A stretch of DNA of 64,000 bases from Hoeflea sp. (GCF_002733955.1 NZ_NVXQ01000005.1:186001-250000), one strand, 5' to 3'; counted from the stretch's first letter, positions 21,764 to 33,057 are shown. The notes: generated by a model from the sequence alone, not told the origin. Numbers and translations: made by a program.

Positions 21764-21791
21764 AAAAAAGAGCGGGTCCTTGCGGGCCCAC
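21764..21791 (-). terminator. Intrinsic terminator or attenuator in the rimP leader
   Basis: On the minus strand: arm GTGGGCCC, loop GCAA (a GNRA tetraloop), arm GGACCCGC (one mismatch, one G-U pair), then CUC and six U (21769-21764). It lies about 25-50 bases after the predicted start of transcription and about 150 bases before rimP. No gene upstream would need a terminator here, so an attenuator or a very short RNA is inferred. Confidence 0.65.
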
Positions 21792-21821
21792 CCTTGTTCA
21801 AACGATCAAGAATTTGGATGG

Positions 21822-21850
21822 GGTATAGCCCGATTTGCGCTTCCGGGCAA
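21822..21850 (-). promoter_or_regulatory. Promoter of the rimP-nusA-infB operon
   Basis: Minus-strand -35 TTGCCC (21850-21845) and -10 TATACC (21827-21822) separated by exactly 17 bases; start of transcription expected near 21815, giving a leader of about 200 bases. One of the better promoter matches in the window. Confidence 0.55.
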
Positions 21851-22034
21851 GCCATTTCGATGTGGAGCCCGGGCACGCCGCTTTCACCGACCGCTGCTTC
21901 TGCGCCAAATGTCGCCAGCTACAGGTTAACCGTAGTTTAACTTAGAGACCCAAATCCTACAATATTGCTCCATACTCGGACACAAGCTTGAGCATACAAG
22001 CAACGGCGTCAATGGACAGGGGAATGGGGCAACC

Positions 22035-22826
22035 ATGGCATTCGGATACGGCCTTTGTGAAAATGCAGTTATTGTCGCCGCTCATCCGGATGACGAAATA
22101 CTCTGGTTCTCGTCGGTGATGAGACAGGCGCAACAGGTGATCATTCTTTATCGCGACTTCTGGGCGGACCCGGGCATCGGCGCCCGGCGTGCAGAGGCGA
22201 TCCGCAACATGCCGCATCCGGATGTGGTCTGGATGGAAATGACGGAAGCCGGGGCTTGCGGGTGTGCGGACTGGATATCACCCAAGCTTACCGAGTCCGG
22301 ACTGGGACTGACCTCCATCGCCACCTTGCGCGATTTCAAATCGCGGTTGGTGAAAGCGCTGCCGATTTCAGCGCCGGCGGCCCCGCTTCCGATCTCGCAG
22401 GCCTACGCAGCCAATTTCAGGGAGACCATCGAACGGCTTCGTCCACTGTTGCGCAAGGAGATGAACATCTTCTCTCACAACCCCTGGGGCGAATATGGTC
22501 ACGAGGACCATGTCCAGTGTTTCCGCGCCCTGGACGTGCTGCGCCAGGAAATAGGATTCAAGCTCTGGGTCTCGAACTACTGCAGCGACCGGTCGCTTCC
22601 GCTGGCGCAGCGCTACCTGCGGCAGCAGCCTTCAAAATTTGTCCGGCTGCCGACAGATATTGCCTACGCCCGAGAGGTCGCCAAGGCCTACAAGGATGCG
22701 GATTGCTGGACCTGGGATGATGGCTGGGAATGGTTCGAAGACGAATGCTTCGTGGAAGCGCCGTCCGGGCCCGCAATGCAGGCCGAACAGGGCCATTTGT
22801 TTCCGCTGAACTTCTTCACTGTCTAG
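22035..22826 (+). CDS. PIG-L family deacetylase
   Basis: 263-aa member of the PIG-L/LmbE zinc deacetylase family, which removes acetyl groups from GlcNAc-type sugars on lipids, thiols or antibiotics. The metal site is clear: AAHPDDE (His17, Asp19 or Asp20) and the second ligand region HNPWGEYGHEDH (His156 and His159). There is no signal peptide, so it acts in the cytoplasm. It is a lone gene, divergent from rimP and convergent with trmB, so the natural substrate cannot be read from context. The aromatic, acidic C-terminus (DADCWTWDDGWEWFEDE) is unusual. Confidence 0.8.
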   Translation: MAFGYGLCENAVIVAAHPDDEILWFSSVMRQAQQVIILYRDFWADPGIGARRAEAIRNMPHPDVVWMEMTEAGACGCADWISPKLTESGLGLTSIATLRDFKSRLVKALPISAPAAPLPISQAYAANFRETIERLRPLLRKEMNIFSHNPWGEYGHEDHVQCFRALDVLRQEIGFKLWVSNYCSDRSLPLAQRYLRQQPSKFVRLPTDIAYAREVAKAYKDADCWTWDDGWEWFEDECFVEAPSGPAMQAEQGHLFPLNFFTV

Positions 22827-22867
22827 GATTCAAGCCCCGGCAGCGCCGTGGCAGGGCCGCATGCTGA

Positions 22868-23572
22868 TCAGCCGGCGCGCCGAAACTCCAGGTAACAGGG
22901 CGTGCGGCCTTCGCGGATCGCCTTGGCTTCGTAGCGCGTGCCGGGCCAGCCCTGCCAGGGCTCATGCCAGTCAGCCGCCTTGCGGGCCGTCCACTCAAAC
23001 TCGGGGTGGTCTGCTATGTGCGCAAGCGTCCAGTTGACATAAGTGTCGATGTCGGAGGCAAAGCAGAAGCGGCCGCCGGGCTTGAGCACCCGGGCAAAGC
23101 GATCGAGATTGACGCGCGAGACGAACCTGCGCTTCCAATGCTTCTTCTTGGGCCAGGGATCGGGATACAACAGGTCGATCTGATCAATGCTGGCATCCGG
23201 AAGCCAGTCGAGAACCTGCGTTGCGTCATCGTCATACAGCCGGATATTGTCGAGGCCCTCGCTCTCGAGGCCGCCGAGCATCTTGGCCATCGAATTGACG
23301 AAGGGCTCAATCCCGATGAAGCCCGTGTCAGGCGACGAGCGTGCGCGATGCAGCAGATGCTCACCGCCGCCAAAGCCAATCTCCAGCCGAACAGCCGAGA
23401 CCGGCCTTGGCCAGAGACCTGCAAACGGCTTGGGCGCAGGGCTCGCCAGGTCAAGCTTGAGCACCGGCAGCAACTCTGACAGAGCAGCCGCCTGCGGCAC
23501 CTTGAGGGCCTTGCCTTTGCGGCGACCATAAAAGGCTTCGGTCGCGCGGGAACGCCTTGCGGGGCTGGTCAT
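22868..23572 (-). CDS. trmB: tRNA (guanine-N7)-methyltransferase
   Basis: SAM-dependent enzyme making m7G46 in the tRNA variable loop. It is 234 aa with the TrmB signatures: [17 protein letters not shown] (SAM loop), [30 protein letters not shown] (the diagnostic PDPWPKxRHxKRR block), and C-terminal [11 protein letters not shown] with the substrate-binding TRYEAKA. It follows metK, which makes its cosubstrate, by 30 bases and is likely co-transcribed. Confidence 0.96.
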   Translation of the reverse strand: MTSPARRSRATEAFYGRRKGKALKVPQAAALSELLPVLKLDLASPAPKPFAGLWPRPVSAVRLEIGFGGGEHLLHRARSSPDTGFIGIEPFVNSMAKMLGGLESEGLDNIRLYDDDATQVLDWLPDASIDQIDLLYPDPWPKKKHWKRRFVSRVNLDRFARVLKPGGRFCFASDIDTYVNWTLAHIADHPEFEWTARKAADWHEPWQGWPGTRYEAKAIREGRTPCYLEFRRAG

Positions 23573-23602
23573 GCCGGCATCGCCTCACCTGACAGTGCGG
23601 GT

Positions 23603-24844
<1,242 letters not shown>

Positions 24845-24895
24845 GGCAGGCTCCATAGGTTTGAAGTGTTGAAGCCTCTTTAGTGGTAACGGGCG

Positions 24896-24914
24896 ATTCT
24901 GACAAGGTCAGAAT
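24896..24914 (-). promoter_or_regulatory. Perfect hairpin in the metK leader
   Basis: ATTCTGAC / GTCAGAAT, 8 bp with a 3-base loop, about 50 bases before the metK start. No U-run follows. It is directly adjacent to the operator-like palindrome at 24916-24935 and would lie at the extreme 5' end of the metK mRNA if the promoter overlaps that palindrome. Confidence 0.5.
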
Positions 24915-24915
24915 G

Positions 24916-24935
24916 ACATAAATATATCTTGATGT
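24916..24935 (-). promoter_or_regulatory. AT-rich operator-like palindrome before metK
   Basis: Imperfect 20-base palindrome ACATAAATATATCTTGATGT, about 16 of 20 positions symmetric. It stands out in GC-rich surroundings and includes possible -10 sequences (TATATT). It resembles, from memory, SahR-type operators of methionine-cycle genes in proteobacteria; the regulator is not in this window. Confidence 0.45.
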
Positions 24936-24997
24936 GATTGTCTCGATCGCAGACGGCGCAGTTCAGCGCAGGCACAATGCGATGACTTAGGCTTGCT

Positions 24998-25044
24998 GAT
25001 TGCGCCACGCCTCATTTCACAAAATGAACCAAGGTGGCGCAATC
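24998..25044. repeat. 47-base inverted repeat between praR and metK
   Basis: Perfect 11-bp outer stem GATTGCGCCAC (24998-25008) / GTGGCGCAATC (25034-25044), an internal loop, then a 6-bp inner stem TCATTT / AAATGA closing on CACA. No U-run on either side, so it is not a terminator. It could be a structured RNA, a short mobile palindrome or a protein site. Confidence 0.6.
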
Positions 25045-25143
25045 ATGCACAGCAACCGTTTGACGCTGAGGCTAACCTACAGCCTCACGCCAAAGCGTTA
25101 CAGCGACCTTTCGGCGCTGCAGGGCGACAGGAGCCGCGCCAGC

Positions 25144-25563
25144 TCACTCAACGTCAGATTCAGATGCCAGCGCCTTGACCAGATCGACCAGCTTGCGGCG
25201 AACCTTCGGGTCAGGGATCTTGATGAAGGCGCGATTGAGCTGCAGGCCTTCGGATGAAGACAGGAAGTCGACCACATAATTGGAGCTGTTGGCCTCGGCC
25301 ATTCCGGGCTGGGAGGTCGCAGGGTCTCCTGGAGCATCTTCAAAAAAGAAGCTGACCGGCACGTTCAAGATCGTCGAGATGTTCTGCAGACGGCTTGCAC
25401 CAACGCGGTTGGTGCCTTTCTCGTATTTCTGGATCTGCTGGAAGGTAATGCCTAACGCCTCACCGAGCTTTTCCTGGCTCATGCCGAGCATGGTCCGCCG
25501 CAAACGGACCCGGCTACCGACATGGATATCGATCGGATTGGGTTTCTTCTTGTTTTCAATCAT
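25144..25563 (-). CDS. praR: PraR/PhrR-like XRE-family regulator
   Basis: 139-aa helix-turn-helix regulator: residues about 14-70 form a Cro/C1-type HTH (VRLRRTMLGMSQEKLGEALG, then TFQQIQKYEKGTNRVGASRL), followed by a linker and a C-terminal helical part (FIKIPDPKVRRKLVDLVKAL). This matches the rhizobial PraR/PhrR group, which sits between lnt (actA) and metK; PhrR was described as acid-induced and PraR as a repressor of attachment and quorum-sensing genes. The ATG at 25563 has AGGAC upstream. Assignment rests on sequence pattern plus conserved gene order. Confidence 0.8.
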   Translation of the reverse strand: MIENKKKPNPIDIHVGSRVRLRRTMLGMSQEKLGEALGITFQQIQKYEKGTNRVGASRLQNISTILNVPVSFFFEDAPGDPATSQPGMAEANSSNYVVDFLSSSEGLQLNRAFIKIPDPKVRRKLVDLVKALASESDVE

Positions 25564-25690
25564 GCTTTCGTCCTGACAAGAGCCTCGGCTCCAAGGTTGA
25601 CTTATCCCGTATTGATTGCAGCGCAAAAATAAACCGGAAGCACCGGCCAGCTAATCCGTGACCTCTACGGGAAATGGGTTGACGAAAACG

Positions 25691-25719
25691 ACTATGCTAT
25701 TTTGGGGGTTTTGCGTCAA
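25691..25719 (-). promoter_or_regulatory. Candidate praR promoter
   Basis: Minus-strand -35 TTGACG (25719-25714) and -10 CATAGT (25696-25691) with a 17-base spacer, beginning at the end of lnt. It would give praR a leader of about 120 bases. Confidence 0.4.
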
Positions 25720-27311
25720 TCAAACCGCTGCTTTTTACTTTTACGAGCAACGAGAGCCATCAACACCATTATGACGATTATCAATCCAAAGTTAAATCGC
25801 CTAATTCTTATAAGCGAGAACTGGTCAGATGGAGATGGCAGAGCAACATCGAAAACTCCGGCTTCGCCGAGCGGCAAACTGCCCCTTATGCGGCCACCTG
25901 CATCAACGACCGCCGAAATCCCGTTGTTGGCGGCGCGGACAAGAGGAAGCCGGGTTTCGACCGCCCGCAACTGGGCCTGACGCAAATGCTGATAGGGGCC
26001 GGGTGTCATGCCATACCAGGCATCATTGGTGAGATTGAGCAGCAGGGAGCCGCGGGCTTCGGAAACCGTCGACAGGTCCGGAAAAATCGCTTCGTAGCAA
26101 ATCAGCGGCACCGCGCCCAAACCGCCGGGCAAGCTCAACATCCCACGCCGGTCTGCGGCGGAAAATCCGCCGAAGGTCTGAGCCACCGGGGTCAGGCCAT
26201 AGCGGCGCAGCAGCGCTTCGAAGGGCAGATACTCGCCAAAAGGCACCAGGTGCGCCTTGTCGGCAAATCCGATGATCTGCCCTTCATCATCAATCACATA
26301 AATGGTGTTGTAATAGCGCGGCGGCGTGCCCCCTGCTCCATCCTCGAAGCGTACAGCACCAGTCACCAGAGATTGGCCGACCTGGAGCATGTCAGCGATG
26401 CGCGAGAGCGCACCGGGGTTCTCGGTCAGCAGGAACGGCAGTGCGGTCTCGGGCCAGACAATGTGCGTGGGCCGCGGCTCACCTTCACGCGGCGGCAGTG
26501 CGCTCAAGGCCAGGAGCCGCGCAAAAATCCGTTCGCGCTCTTCCAGATCCCACTTGGCGGACTGGTCGATCGCCGGCTGGACAATCCGGACAATGGCATT
26601 GGAGGGTGCCGCTGGCGCGCTGTCGAGCCGCTGCAGCGCAAACCAGCCATAGCCGACGTGGGCTGAGAACAGCACCAGCGCGGCAACGAGGCCCGCGACC
26701 GCGCCGCGCCTGGTGCCAACCAGCGCAGGCGCTGAAAACACGAACACGGTCAGCGCCGACATGCCGAAAATGCCGACCAACTCGGCCGACTGCATCATCA
26801 ACGGCGCTGGCATGGCCGCGTAACCGATGGCATTCCAGGGAAAGCCGGTGAAAGCGAAACTGCGCAGCCATTCGACAAGGCCAAAGGCAGCACCAAGTGC
26901 TGCAAGACGGCCGATGCCGTCAGACCACAAAAGCCAGGCGATGGCGGCTGCAAGGCCGTAAAACAGCGCCAGCACCGCCGGAAGGCCGAGCACGGCAAGC
27001 GGCAAGGCCCAAGCGAAACCATTTGCATCCACCAGCAGCGCATTGCCGAGCCACCAGAGACCGGCGACGAAATAGCCAAAGCCGAACCACCAGCCAGTGG
27101 CAAACGCCGGCCGCATCCGCCCGAGCAAACCGCGCTCGGCCGAACCGCTGGCGCCATCAAGCAGCCAGACCAGAACAGGAAAGGAGATGAACAGAACGGC
27201 GAAGAAATTGAAGGGCGGCAATGCCAGAACAGCAAAGGCTCCGGCGGCGAAAGCCAGCATCATGCGCTTGGCGCCCCAGCTCAGCATGATGGATTCAGCG
27301 ATCCGTTCCAA
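25716..27311 (-). CDS. lnt: Apolipoprotein N-acyltransferase
   Basis: Inner-membrane enzyme adding the third acyl chain to lipoproteins. About 531 aa: six or so N-terminal membrane segments (from LAFAAGAFAVLALPPFNFFA), then a periplasmic nitrilase-like domain with the Glu-Lys-Cys triad: WPETALPF, ADKAHLVPFGEY and VPLICYEAIFP. No ATG fits the family start; I chose TTG at 27311 (LERIAESIM matches rhizobial MERLA), with GGGGAG at 27322-27327; TTG at 27335 or ATG at 27287 are alternatives. In Sinorhizobium the equivalent gene, actA, is needed for acid tolerance. Confidence 0.93.
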   Translation of the reverse strand: MERIAESIMLSWGAKRMMLAFAAGAFAVLALPPFNFFAVLFISFPVLVWLLDGASGSAERGLLGRMRPAFATGWWFGFGYFVAGLWWLGNALLVDANGFAWALPLAVLGLPAVLALFYGLAAAIAWLLWSDGIGRLAALGAAFGLVEWLRSFAFTGFPWNAIGYAAMPAPLMMQSAELVGIFGMSALTVFVFSAPALVGTRRGAVAGLVAALVLFSAHVGYGWFALQRLDSAPAAPSNAIVRIVQPAIDQSAKWDLEERERIFARLLALSALPPREGEPRPTHIVWPETALPFLLTENPGALSRIADMLQVGQSLVTGAVRFEDGAGGTPPRYYNTIYVIDDEGQIIGFADKAHLVPFGEYLPFEALLRRYGLTPVAQTFGGFSAADRRGMLSLPGGLGAVPLICYEAIFPDLSTVSEARGSLLLNLTNDAWYGMTPGPYQHLRQAQLRAVETRLPLVRAANNGISAVVDAGGRIRGSLPLGEAGVFDVALPSPSDQFSLIRIRRFNFGLIIVIMVLMALVARKSKKQRFD

Positions 27312-27499
27312 ATCCGGTGTACTCCCCGCCAACAAGGACCCCGCTCACCCGAGCATATCGGCCAAGCGAATCAGTTGCCGCATCTTTTCAAAAAACCAGC
27401 GCAATGTCCGTCGCCCGGCGCGGCTTTTTTACAGCTTGCGCTCGCGCAACCGGCGGCGAGCCGGATACACGGACTGGCGACGCACAGGGGGCTGAGGTC

Positions 27500-28642
27500 T
27501 CAGGCGGCGCTGGCGTCACCCGAGCCGGAATTTTTCTTCGGTGCTGCTTCGCCGCGGACCGGACGGCGGCGCGGCGCCTGGCGCTTCCTGATGATGCGGA
27601 CGCGTTTGACGCGGCGTGGATCAGCATCCATCACATGAAACTCAAAACCGGCCAGGGCCTGCACGACTTCGCCGCGAGCGGGCACACGGCCAAGTTCCGA
27701 GAAGATCAACCCGCCAATGGTATCGACCTCTTCGCTCTGCTCGCGAATGTCGAAATCCTTGCCGATCTCGTCGGCGAGATCTTCCAGCTCGGCCTTGGCG
27801 TCGACCACCCAGATATCCTCACCGGCCTTGGTGATCAGGGTTTCGTCTTCATCATCATGTTCGTCGGCGATGTCTCCGACCACCATTTCGACGATGTCCT
27901 CGAGTGATACCAGGCCGTCGGTACCGCCGTACTCGTCGATCACCAATGCCATCTGGATCCGGTTTGCCTGCATGCGCTGCATCAGGTCGGAAGCCAGCAT
28001 CGAGGCCGGCACGAACAGCACCTTGCGAGTGATGCCCGAGTCCTGCAGCGTCTTGCTCAGATCCACGCGCGAGAGTTCCAGCGCGTTGAGCGAATTCAGC
28101 TTCTGCAGCGCCGCGGCGCTCTTGGCCACCGACTTGCGCTTGGCACGGGCCTGCTTGGTGATCCAGGCAAGAAGATCGCGAATATGAATCATGCCGCGCG
28201 GATCATCGAGATTTTCCGCATAGACCGGCATCCGCGAATGCCCGGATTCCTCGAAGATCTCGAGAAGACGGCCCAATGTGGTGGTCTGGTCAACGGCCTC
28301 GACATCGGCGCGCGGCACCATGACGTCTTCCACCCTCACCTCGCGCAAGCGCAGGATATTGTGCAGCATGGCGCGCTCATCGGGCGAGAACGCCTCATGC
28401 AGCTCGCCGCCCGACTGCAACGCGTCGTTCAGATCCTCACGGATCGACTCGCGGTCTGACGGGGGAAACAACGCGCGCACAAGGCGCTGCCAGAGGCCCA
28501 TGCCGCCACGCTCGTCGTCCCGGACGGCCAATTCTCCTGCGCGCACAGGCACGGGGAGATAACTGGGGGCTTCTTCAGTGGAAGGTGCGCTCGAAGCGCT
28601 TTGCGCGTCTCCGGTCGGGGCCGGGGCATTGCTCTGTGTCAT
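27500..28642 (-). CDS. CorC/HlyC-family CBS-domain protein
   Basis: 380-aa cytosolic protein with a CBS-domain pair (about residues 95-225: VEDVMVPRADVEAVD, then SRMPVYAENLDDPRGMIHIRDLL, and VIDEYGGTDGLVSLEDIVE) and a C-terminal CorC_HlyC transporter-associated domain (DFDIREQSEEVDTIGGLIF). It lacks the DUF21 membrane part, so it is the short CorC type, linked in enterobacteria to Mg and Co efflux; true role uncertain. The N- and C-termini are low-complexity, and the C-terminus is Arg-rich. It follows ybeY by 13 bases: the phoH-ybeY-corC-lnt order is widely conserved. Confidence 0.88.
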   Translation of the reverse strand: MTQSNAPAPTGDAQSASSAPSTEEAPSYLPVPVRAGELAVRDDERGGMGLWQRLVRALFPPSDRESIREDLNDALQSGGELHEAFSPDERAMLHNILRLREVRVEDVMVPRADVEAVDQTTTLGRLLEIFEESGHSRMPVYAENLDDPRGMIHIRDLLAWITKQARAKRKSVAKSAAALQKLNSLNALELSRVDLSKTLQDSGITRKVLFVPASMLASDLMQRMQANRIQMALVIDEYGGTDGLVSLEDIVEMVVGDIADEHDDEDETLITKAGEDIWVVDAKAELEDLADEIGKDFDIREQSEEVDTIGGLIFSELGRVPARGEVVQALAGFEFHVMDADPRRVKRVRIIRKRQAPRRRPVRGEAAPKKNSGSGDASAA

Positions 28643-28655
28643 CGTCTCATCAATG

Positions 28656-29171
28656 TCAAACCGGCTCGGTATCGCCGTATGGGTCAGATAGGTCAAGCGA
28701 GGACAAAATGCGAGTCTCGATAGCCTCCATTTTGTCGGCATCGCTGTTTTCGATGTGATCATAGCCGAAAAGATGAAGAAATCCGTGCACGATCAGGTGC
28801 GTGATGTGCTCATCAACCGGCTTGGCTAGCTCCGCCGCCTCGCGCTCGATTGTTTCGCGCGCCAGTATGATGTCACCCAGCATGGGACCGGGCTGGCCGC
28901 CCGGGACCAGCGGAAAGGCTGGAAACGACAAAACATTTGTCGGCTTGGGCTGATCGCGCCACTGGCTGTTGATGTCTGTCATCATCGCATCATCGGCCAG
29001 CACAAGCGAGACTTCCGGCGGCATATCAGGAAAAGGCTGGGCTTCCAACCCTGCCAGATCGGCCACGGCCGCTGCAAGCGCGGTTTCGGCCAAAGCCTCG
29101 ATGGCTTCGACCTCGCCCCACTCGCCCGCCTCGAGGGCAAGCGCCAGGCTGATTGCCGGAGGGTTTGTCAT
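28656..29171 (-). CDS. ybeY: Endoribonuclease YbeY
   Basis: 171-aa metal-dependent RNase for 16S rRNA 3'-end maturation and ribosome quality control. The zinc motif HGFLHLFGYDH is complete, preceded by GDIILARETIEREA and followed by the helix DADKMEAIE. Its ATG overlaps the phoH stop by four bases (ATGA), so translation is coupled. The PhoH-YbeY-CorC trio points to RNA and ribosome maintenance under stress. Confidence 0.96.
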   Translation of the reverse strand: MTNPPAISLALALEAGEWGEVEAIEALAETALAAAVADLAGLEAQPFPDMPPEVSLVLADDAMMTDINSQWRDQPKPTNVLSFPAFPLVPGGQPGPMLGDIILARETIEREAAELAKPVDEHITHLIVHGFLHLFGYDHIENSDADKMEAIETRILSSLDLSDPYGDTEPV

Positions 29172-30229
29172 TCCTCGGCGTCAGGCTTCGGGTAAAGCTT
29201 GGTGTCATAGGCCTCGACGATGCGCTGCACCAAGGGGTGACGCACCACGTCAACACCGCGGAAGCGGCAGGTGACGACACCGTTGACCCCGTCCAGCACC
29301 GACAGGGCTTCAACCAGACCGGAGGTGACACCGCGCGGCAGATCGACCTGGCTCGGATCGCCGGTGATGATCATGCGCGAGTTCTCGCCCAGCCGGGTGA
29401 GAAACATCTTCATCTGCATCTGCGTGGTGTTCTGCGCCTCGTCGAGAATGACGGCTGCATTGGCCAGGGTGCGGCCACGCATGAAAGCCAGCGGTGCGAT
29501 CTCGATAACGCCGGCGGTGAGTGCACGCTCGACCTTTTCCCCCGGCATCATGTCATAAAGCGCGTCATAGAGCGGCCTGAGATAGGGATCGACCTTTTCC
29601 TTCATGTCCCCGGGCAGGAAGCCCAGACGTTCGCCCGCTTCCACCGCGGGACGCGACAGGATGATGCGCTCGACCGAGCCGCGCTCGAGCAGCTGCGCCG
29701 CGTGAGCCACCGCCAGGTAGGTCTTGCCCGTGCCTGCAGGACCGACACCAAACACCAGCTCGGCCCGCTCCATGGCCCGGATATAGGCGTCCTGGGTCGG
29801 TGTCCGGGCAATGACGGTCTTCTTGCGGGTGGAGATCTGGGCCAGGGACATCTTGCCCTTGCGCTCAAGCGTCGGCAGCACAAGCTGGTCATCTGCCGCA
29901 AGCGCCATGCGGATGGCGCCCTCGACGTCGGAACTTTCGACGCTGGCGCCCTTGAGCAGGCGGTCGTAGAGATAATCCAGCGCCCGTCGGGCCTGGTTGG
30001 TGGCGATTTCCTCGCCCCGCAGGGTGACCGTGTTGCCACGCGCCCGCGCATCGATCTTGAGCTTCTGCTCGATCAACGCCAGGTTCTGGTCAAACTGGCC
30101 GAAAAGCTCACTGGCAAGACGGTTGTTTTCAAAGGTCAACGCGAGGTGGGTCGTATCCGACGCGCCCGATTTGGGCGTCGCAGCTTCTGTCTTAGACAGG
30201 TGCTCAGCTGTCAAACGATCTGGCTCCAT
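29168..30229 (-). CDS. PhoH-like ATPase
   Basis: 353-aa P-loop NTPase of the PhoH/PhoL family. N-terminal about 110 residues contain a KH-like segment (GNTVTLRGEEIATNQARRAL), then Walker A GPAGTGKT, Walker B VILDEAQNTT and the GDPSQVDLP sensor motif. Thought to be an RNA-associated ATPase working with YbeY. Located 15 bases after miaB and overlapping ybeY. PhoH-like genes of this kind are often named phoL or ybeZ; no symbol is assigned because paralogs are not separable by eye. Confidence 0.93.
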   Translation of the reverse strand: MEPDRLTAEHLSKTEAATPKSGASDTTHLALTFENNRLASELFGQFDQNLALIEQKLKIDARARGNTVTLRGEEIATNQARRALDYLYDRLLKGASVESSDVEGAIRMALAADDQLVLPTLERKGKMSLAQISTRKKTVIARTPTQDAYIRAMERAELVFGVGPAGTGKTYLAVAHAAQLLERGSVERIILSRPAVEAGERLGFLPGDMKEKVDPYLRPLYDALYDMMPGEKVERALTAGVIEIAPLAFMRGRTLANAAVILDEAQNTTQMQMKMFLTRLGENSRMIITGDPSQVDLPRGVTSGLVEALSVLDGVNGVVTCRFRGVDVVRHPLVQRIVEAYDTKLYPKPDAEE

Positions 30230-30244
30230 AAATGCACCGGGCGA

Positions 30245-31654
<1,410 letters not shown>

Positions 31655-31696
31655 GGGGGGCTTTTAGCGGTAAAACTGCGGCTTGAAAATGGCCGT

Positions 31697-32494
31697 TCAG
31701 CGATTGAGTTTGCCGCGCAGTGCCGCGTTGAGGCCTTCGCGCACGCGCGCCTCGACGAGACGCGCGGTGTTCTTTCGGTTGGTGCTGGCGTCGAACGGCA
31801 CGGCGTCGGAAAACACGACGTCGACATCGAGCGCGCCGTCGCGGATGACGCGCAGCATGTGCGGCCCCAGCGCCACATCGCCAGGCCAGCCGGCGACCGG
31901 CCTGTGATAGCGGCCCATCGGCATGCCGTGCAGGCTGGTATAGGCAATCGAGACCGGTTGAATGTGCACCTTGCCGTCGGGTGCGAACGGCAGGGCAGCA
32001 CTCGCCGCACCAAACAGCGAGGAATTGAACGGCATCACCCGGTTGCCGTCCGATGTGGTGCCTTCAGCGAACAACACTACCACCTCGCCCGAGACCAGCC
32101 TGGCCGAGACTTCGGAGATCTGCGCGCCGGTCTTGCGGCGGACCTCGCGCTCGACGAAGACCGAGCGCTGAAGCCGCGCCAGCCAGCCGAGTACCGGCCA
32201 GCCGCGGACTTCGGACTTGGCGATGAAGACGACATCGGCGACGGACCCGAGAACCAGGATATCCTTCCAGGAGATGTGATTGGCCACCAGCAGCAGGGGG
32301 CGGCTCTGCGACAGGCTGCCGCTGACGCGCACATTGAGCCCGATGACACGGCACATCACCCGGTGCCACCAGCGCGGCAGCTGCCGCATTACCGAATGGC
32401 CGATACCAAGTGCAATCAGCTGAACCGGAAGCAGCGCCAAGGTCAGGATCAGGAAGGCCGCAACGACGATGGCAACGCGCAAGGCGGCGATCAT
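31697..32494 (-). CDS. plsC: 1-acyl-sn-glycerol-3-phosphate acyltransferase
   Basis: 265-aa membrane-bound enzyme making phosphatidic acid from lysophosphatidate. A hydrophobic N-terminal segment (VAIVVAAFLILTLALLPV) anchors it; the catalytic NHxxxxD box is NHISWKD and the glycerol-phosphate site is FAEGTTSDGN. The family also includes ornithine-lipid acyltransferases such as OlsA, which look alike, so substrate assignment is not certain. Located between fur/mur and miaB on the same strand. Confidence 0.88.
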   Translation of the reverse strand: MIAALRVAIVVAAFLILTLALLPVQLIALGIGHSVMRQLPRWWHRVMCRVIGLNVRVSGSLSQSRPLLLVANHISWKDILVLGSVADVVFIAKSEVRGWPVLGWLARLQRSVFVEREVRRKTGAQISEVSARLVSGEVVVLFAEGTTSDGNRVMPFNSSLFGAASAALPFAPDGKVHIQPVSIAYTSLHGMPMGRYHRPVAGWPGDVALGPHMLRVIRDGALDVDVVFSDAVPFDASTNRKNTARLVEARVREGLNAALRGKLNR

Positions 32495-32543
32495 GGCAGG
32501 ACCGGCAAGGCTGAACAGCGGACGGGTTCAGGCATCGGGGGTA

Positions 32544-32969
32544 CTATTTCTTGTCGGGCTTGATCGGGATGCCGTAAAGCTCAAGCCGGTGATCGACCAG
32601 CCGGAAGCCGTGTTCGCGGGCAATGCGCTCCTGCAATGCCTCGATCTCGGGGGAATGGAATTCGATCACGTGGCCTGTGCGAAGGTCGATGAGATGATCG
32701 TGATGTTCCTCGGGCACGGTCTCGTAGCGCGAACGGCCATCGCGGAAGTCGTGCCGTTCAATGATGCCGATATCCTCGAACAGTTTCACCGTGCGGTAGA
32801 CGGTGGACATGGAAATGCGCGGATCAACCAGCACGGCGCGGCGGTGCAGCTCCTCAACATCGGGATGATCATCAGCGCCATCAAGCACGCGGGCGATGAT
32901 CCGGCGTTGCTCGGTCATGCGCATGCCACGCTCGGCACATCTGTCTTCCAGGGATTTCTGCTCGTCCAT
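32544..32969 (-). CDS. Fur-family regulator, rhizobial Fur/Mur type
   Basis: Metal-dependent repressor. About 141 aa from the ATG at 32969: winged helix GMRMTEQRRIIARVL and SMSTVYRTVKLFEDIGII, metal site HHDHLID and the C-terminal REHGFRLVDHRLELYG pattern. No CxxC zinc motif is present, as in rhizobial Mur, which senses Mn and controls Mn uptake while Irr and RirA handle iron. In-frame ATGs at 32993 and 33035 are possible. Together with irr this window holds both Fur-family metal regulators. Confidence 0.9.
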   Translation of the reverse strand: MDEQKSLEDRCAERGMRMTEQRRIIARVLDGADDHPDVEELHRRAVLVDPRISMSTVYRTVKLFEDIGIIERHDFRDGRSRYETVPEEHHDHLIDLRTGHVIEFHSPEIEALQERIAREHGFRLVDHRLELYGIPIKPDKK

Positions 32970-33057
32970 CGCCTGCCCCGCCGGCTGATGCATCTTGCGT
33001 TTCAACCAGCCGATTGAACGATAGCTTACATGCATCCCGTCAAATTGTTACAGCGGA

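Larger units (their letters stand above)
21618..22034. other. Divergent intergenic region rimP / PIG-L gene
   Basis: 417 bases. It holds the rimP promoter and leader hairpin (separate entries). Toward the PIG-L gene it turns AT-richer, with a short dyad GCTTG-6-CAAGC at 21986-22001 that may be an operator for the plus-strand gene; this is weak. No tRNA was found, although metY sits before rimP in enterobacteria. Confidence 0.5.

Noticed and set aside
21795-21960. Initiator tRNA (metY) upstream of rimP
   Set aside because: This position holds metY in enterobacteria, but no cloverleaf or T-loop is present here.
24845-24960. SAM riboswitch before metK
   Set aside because: The CACTAAAGAGG stretch recalls the SAM-II end, but the rest of the pseudoknot core is absent; kept only as an undefined regulatory region.
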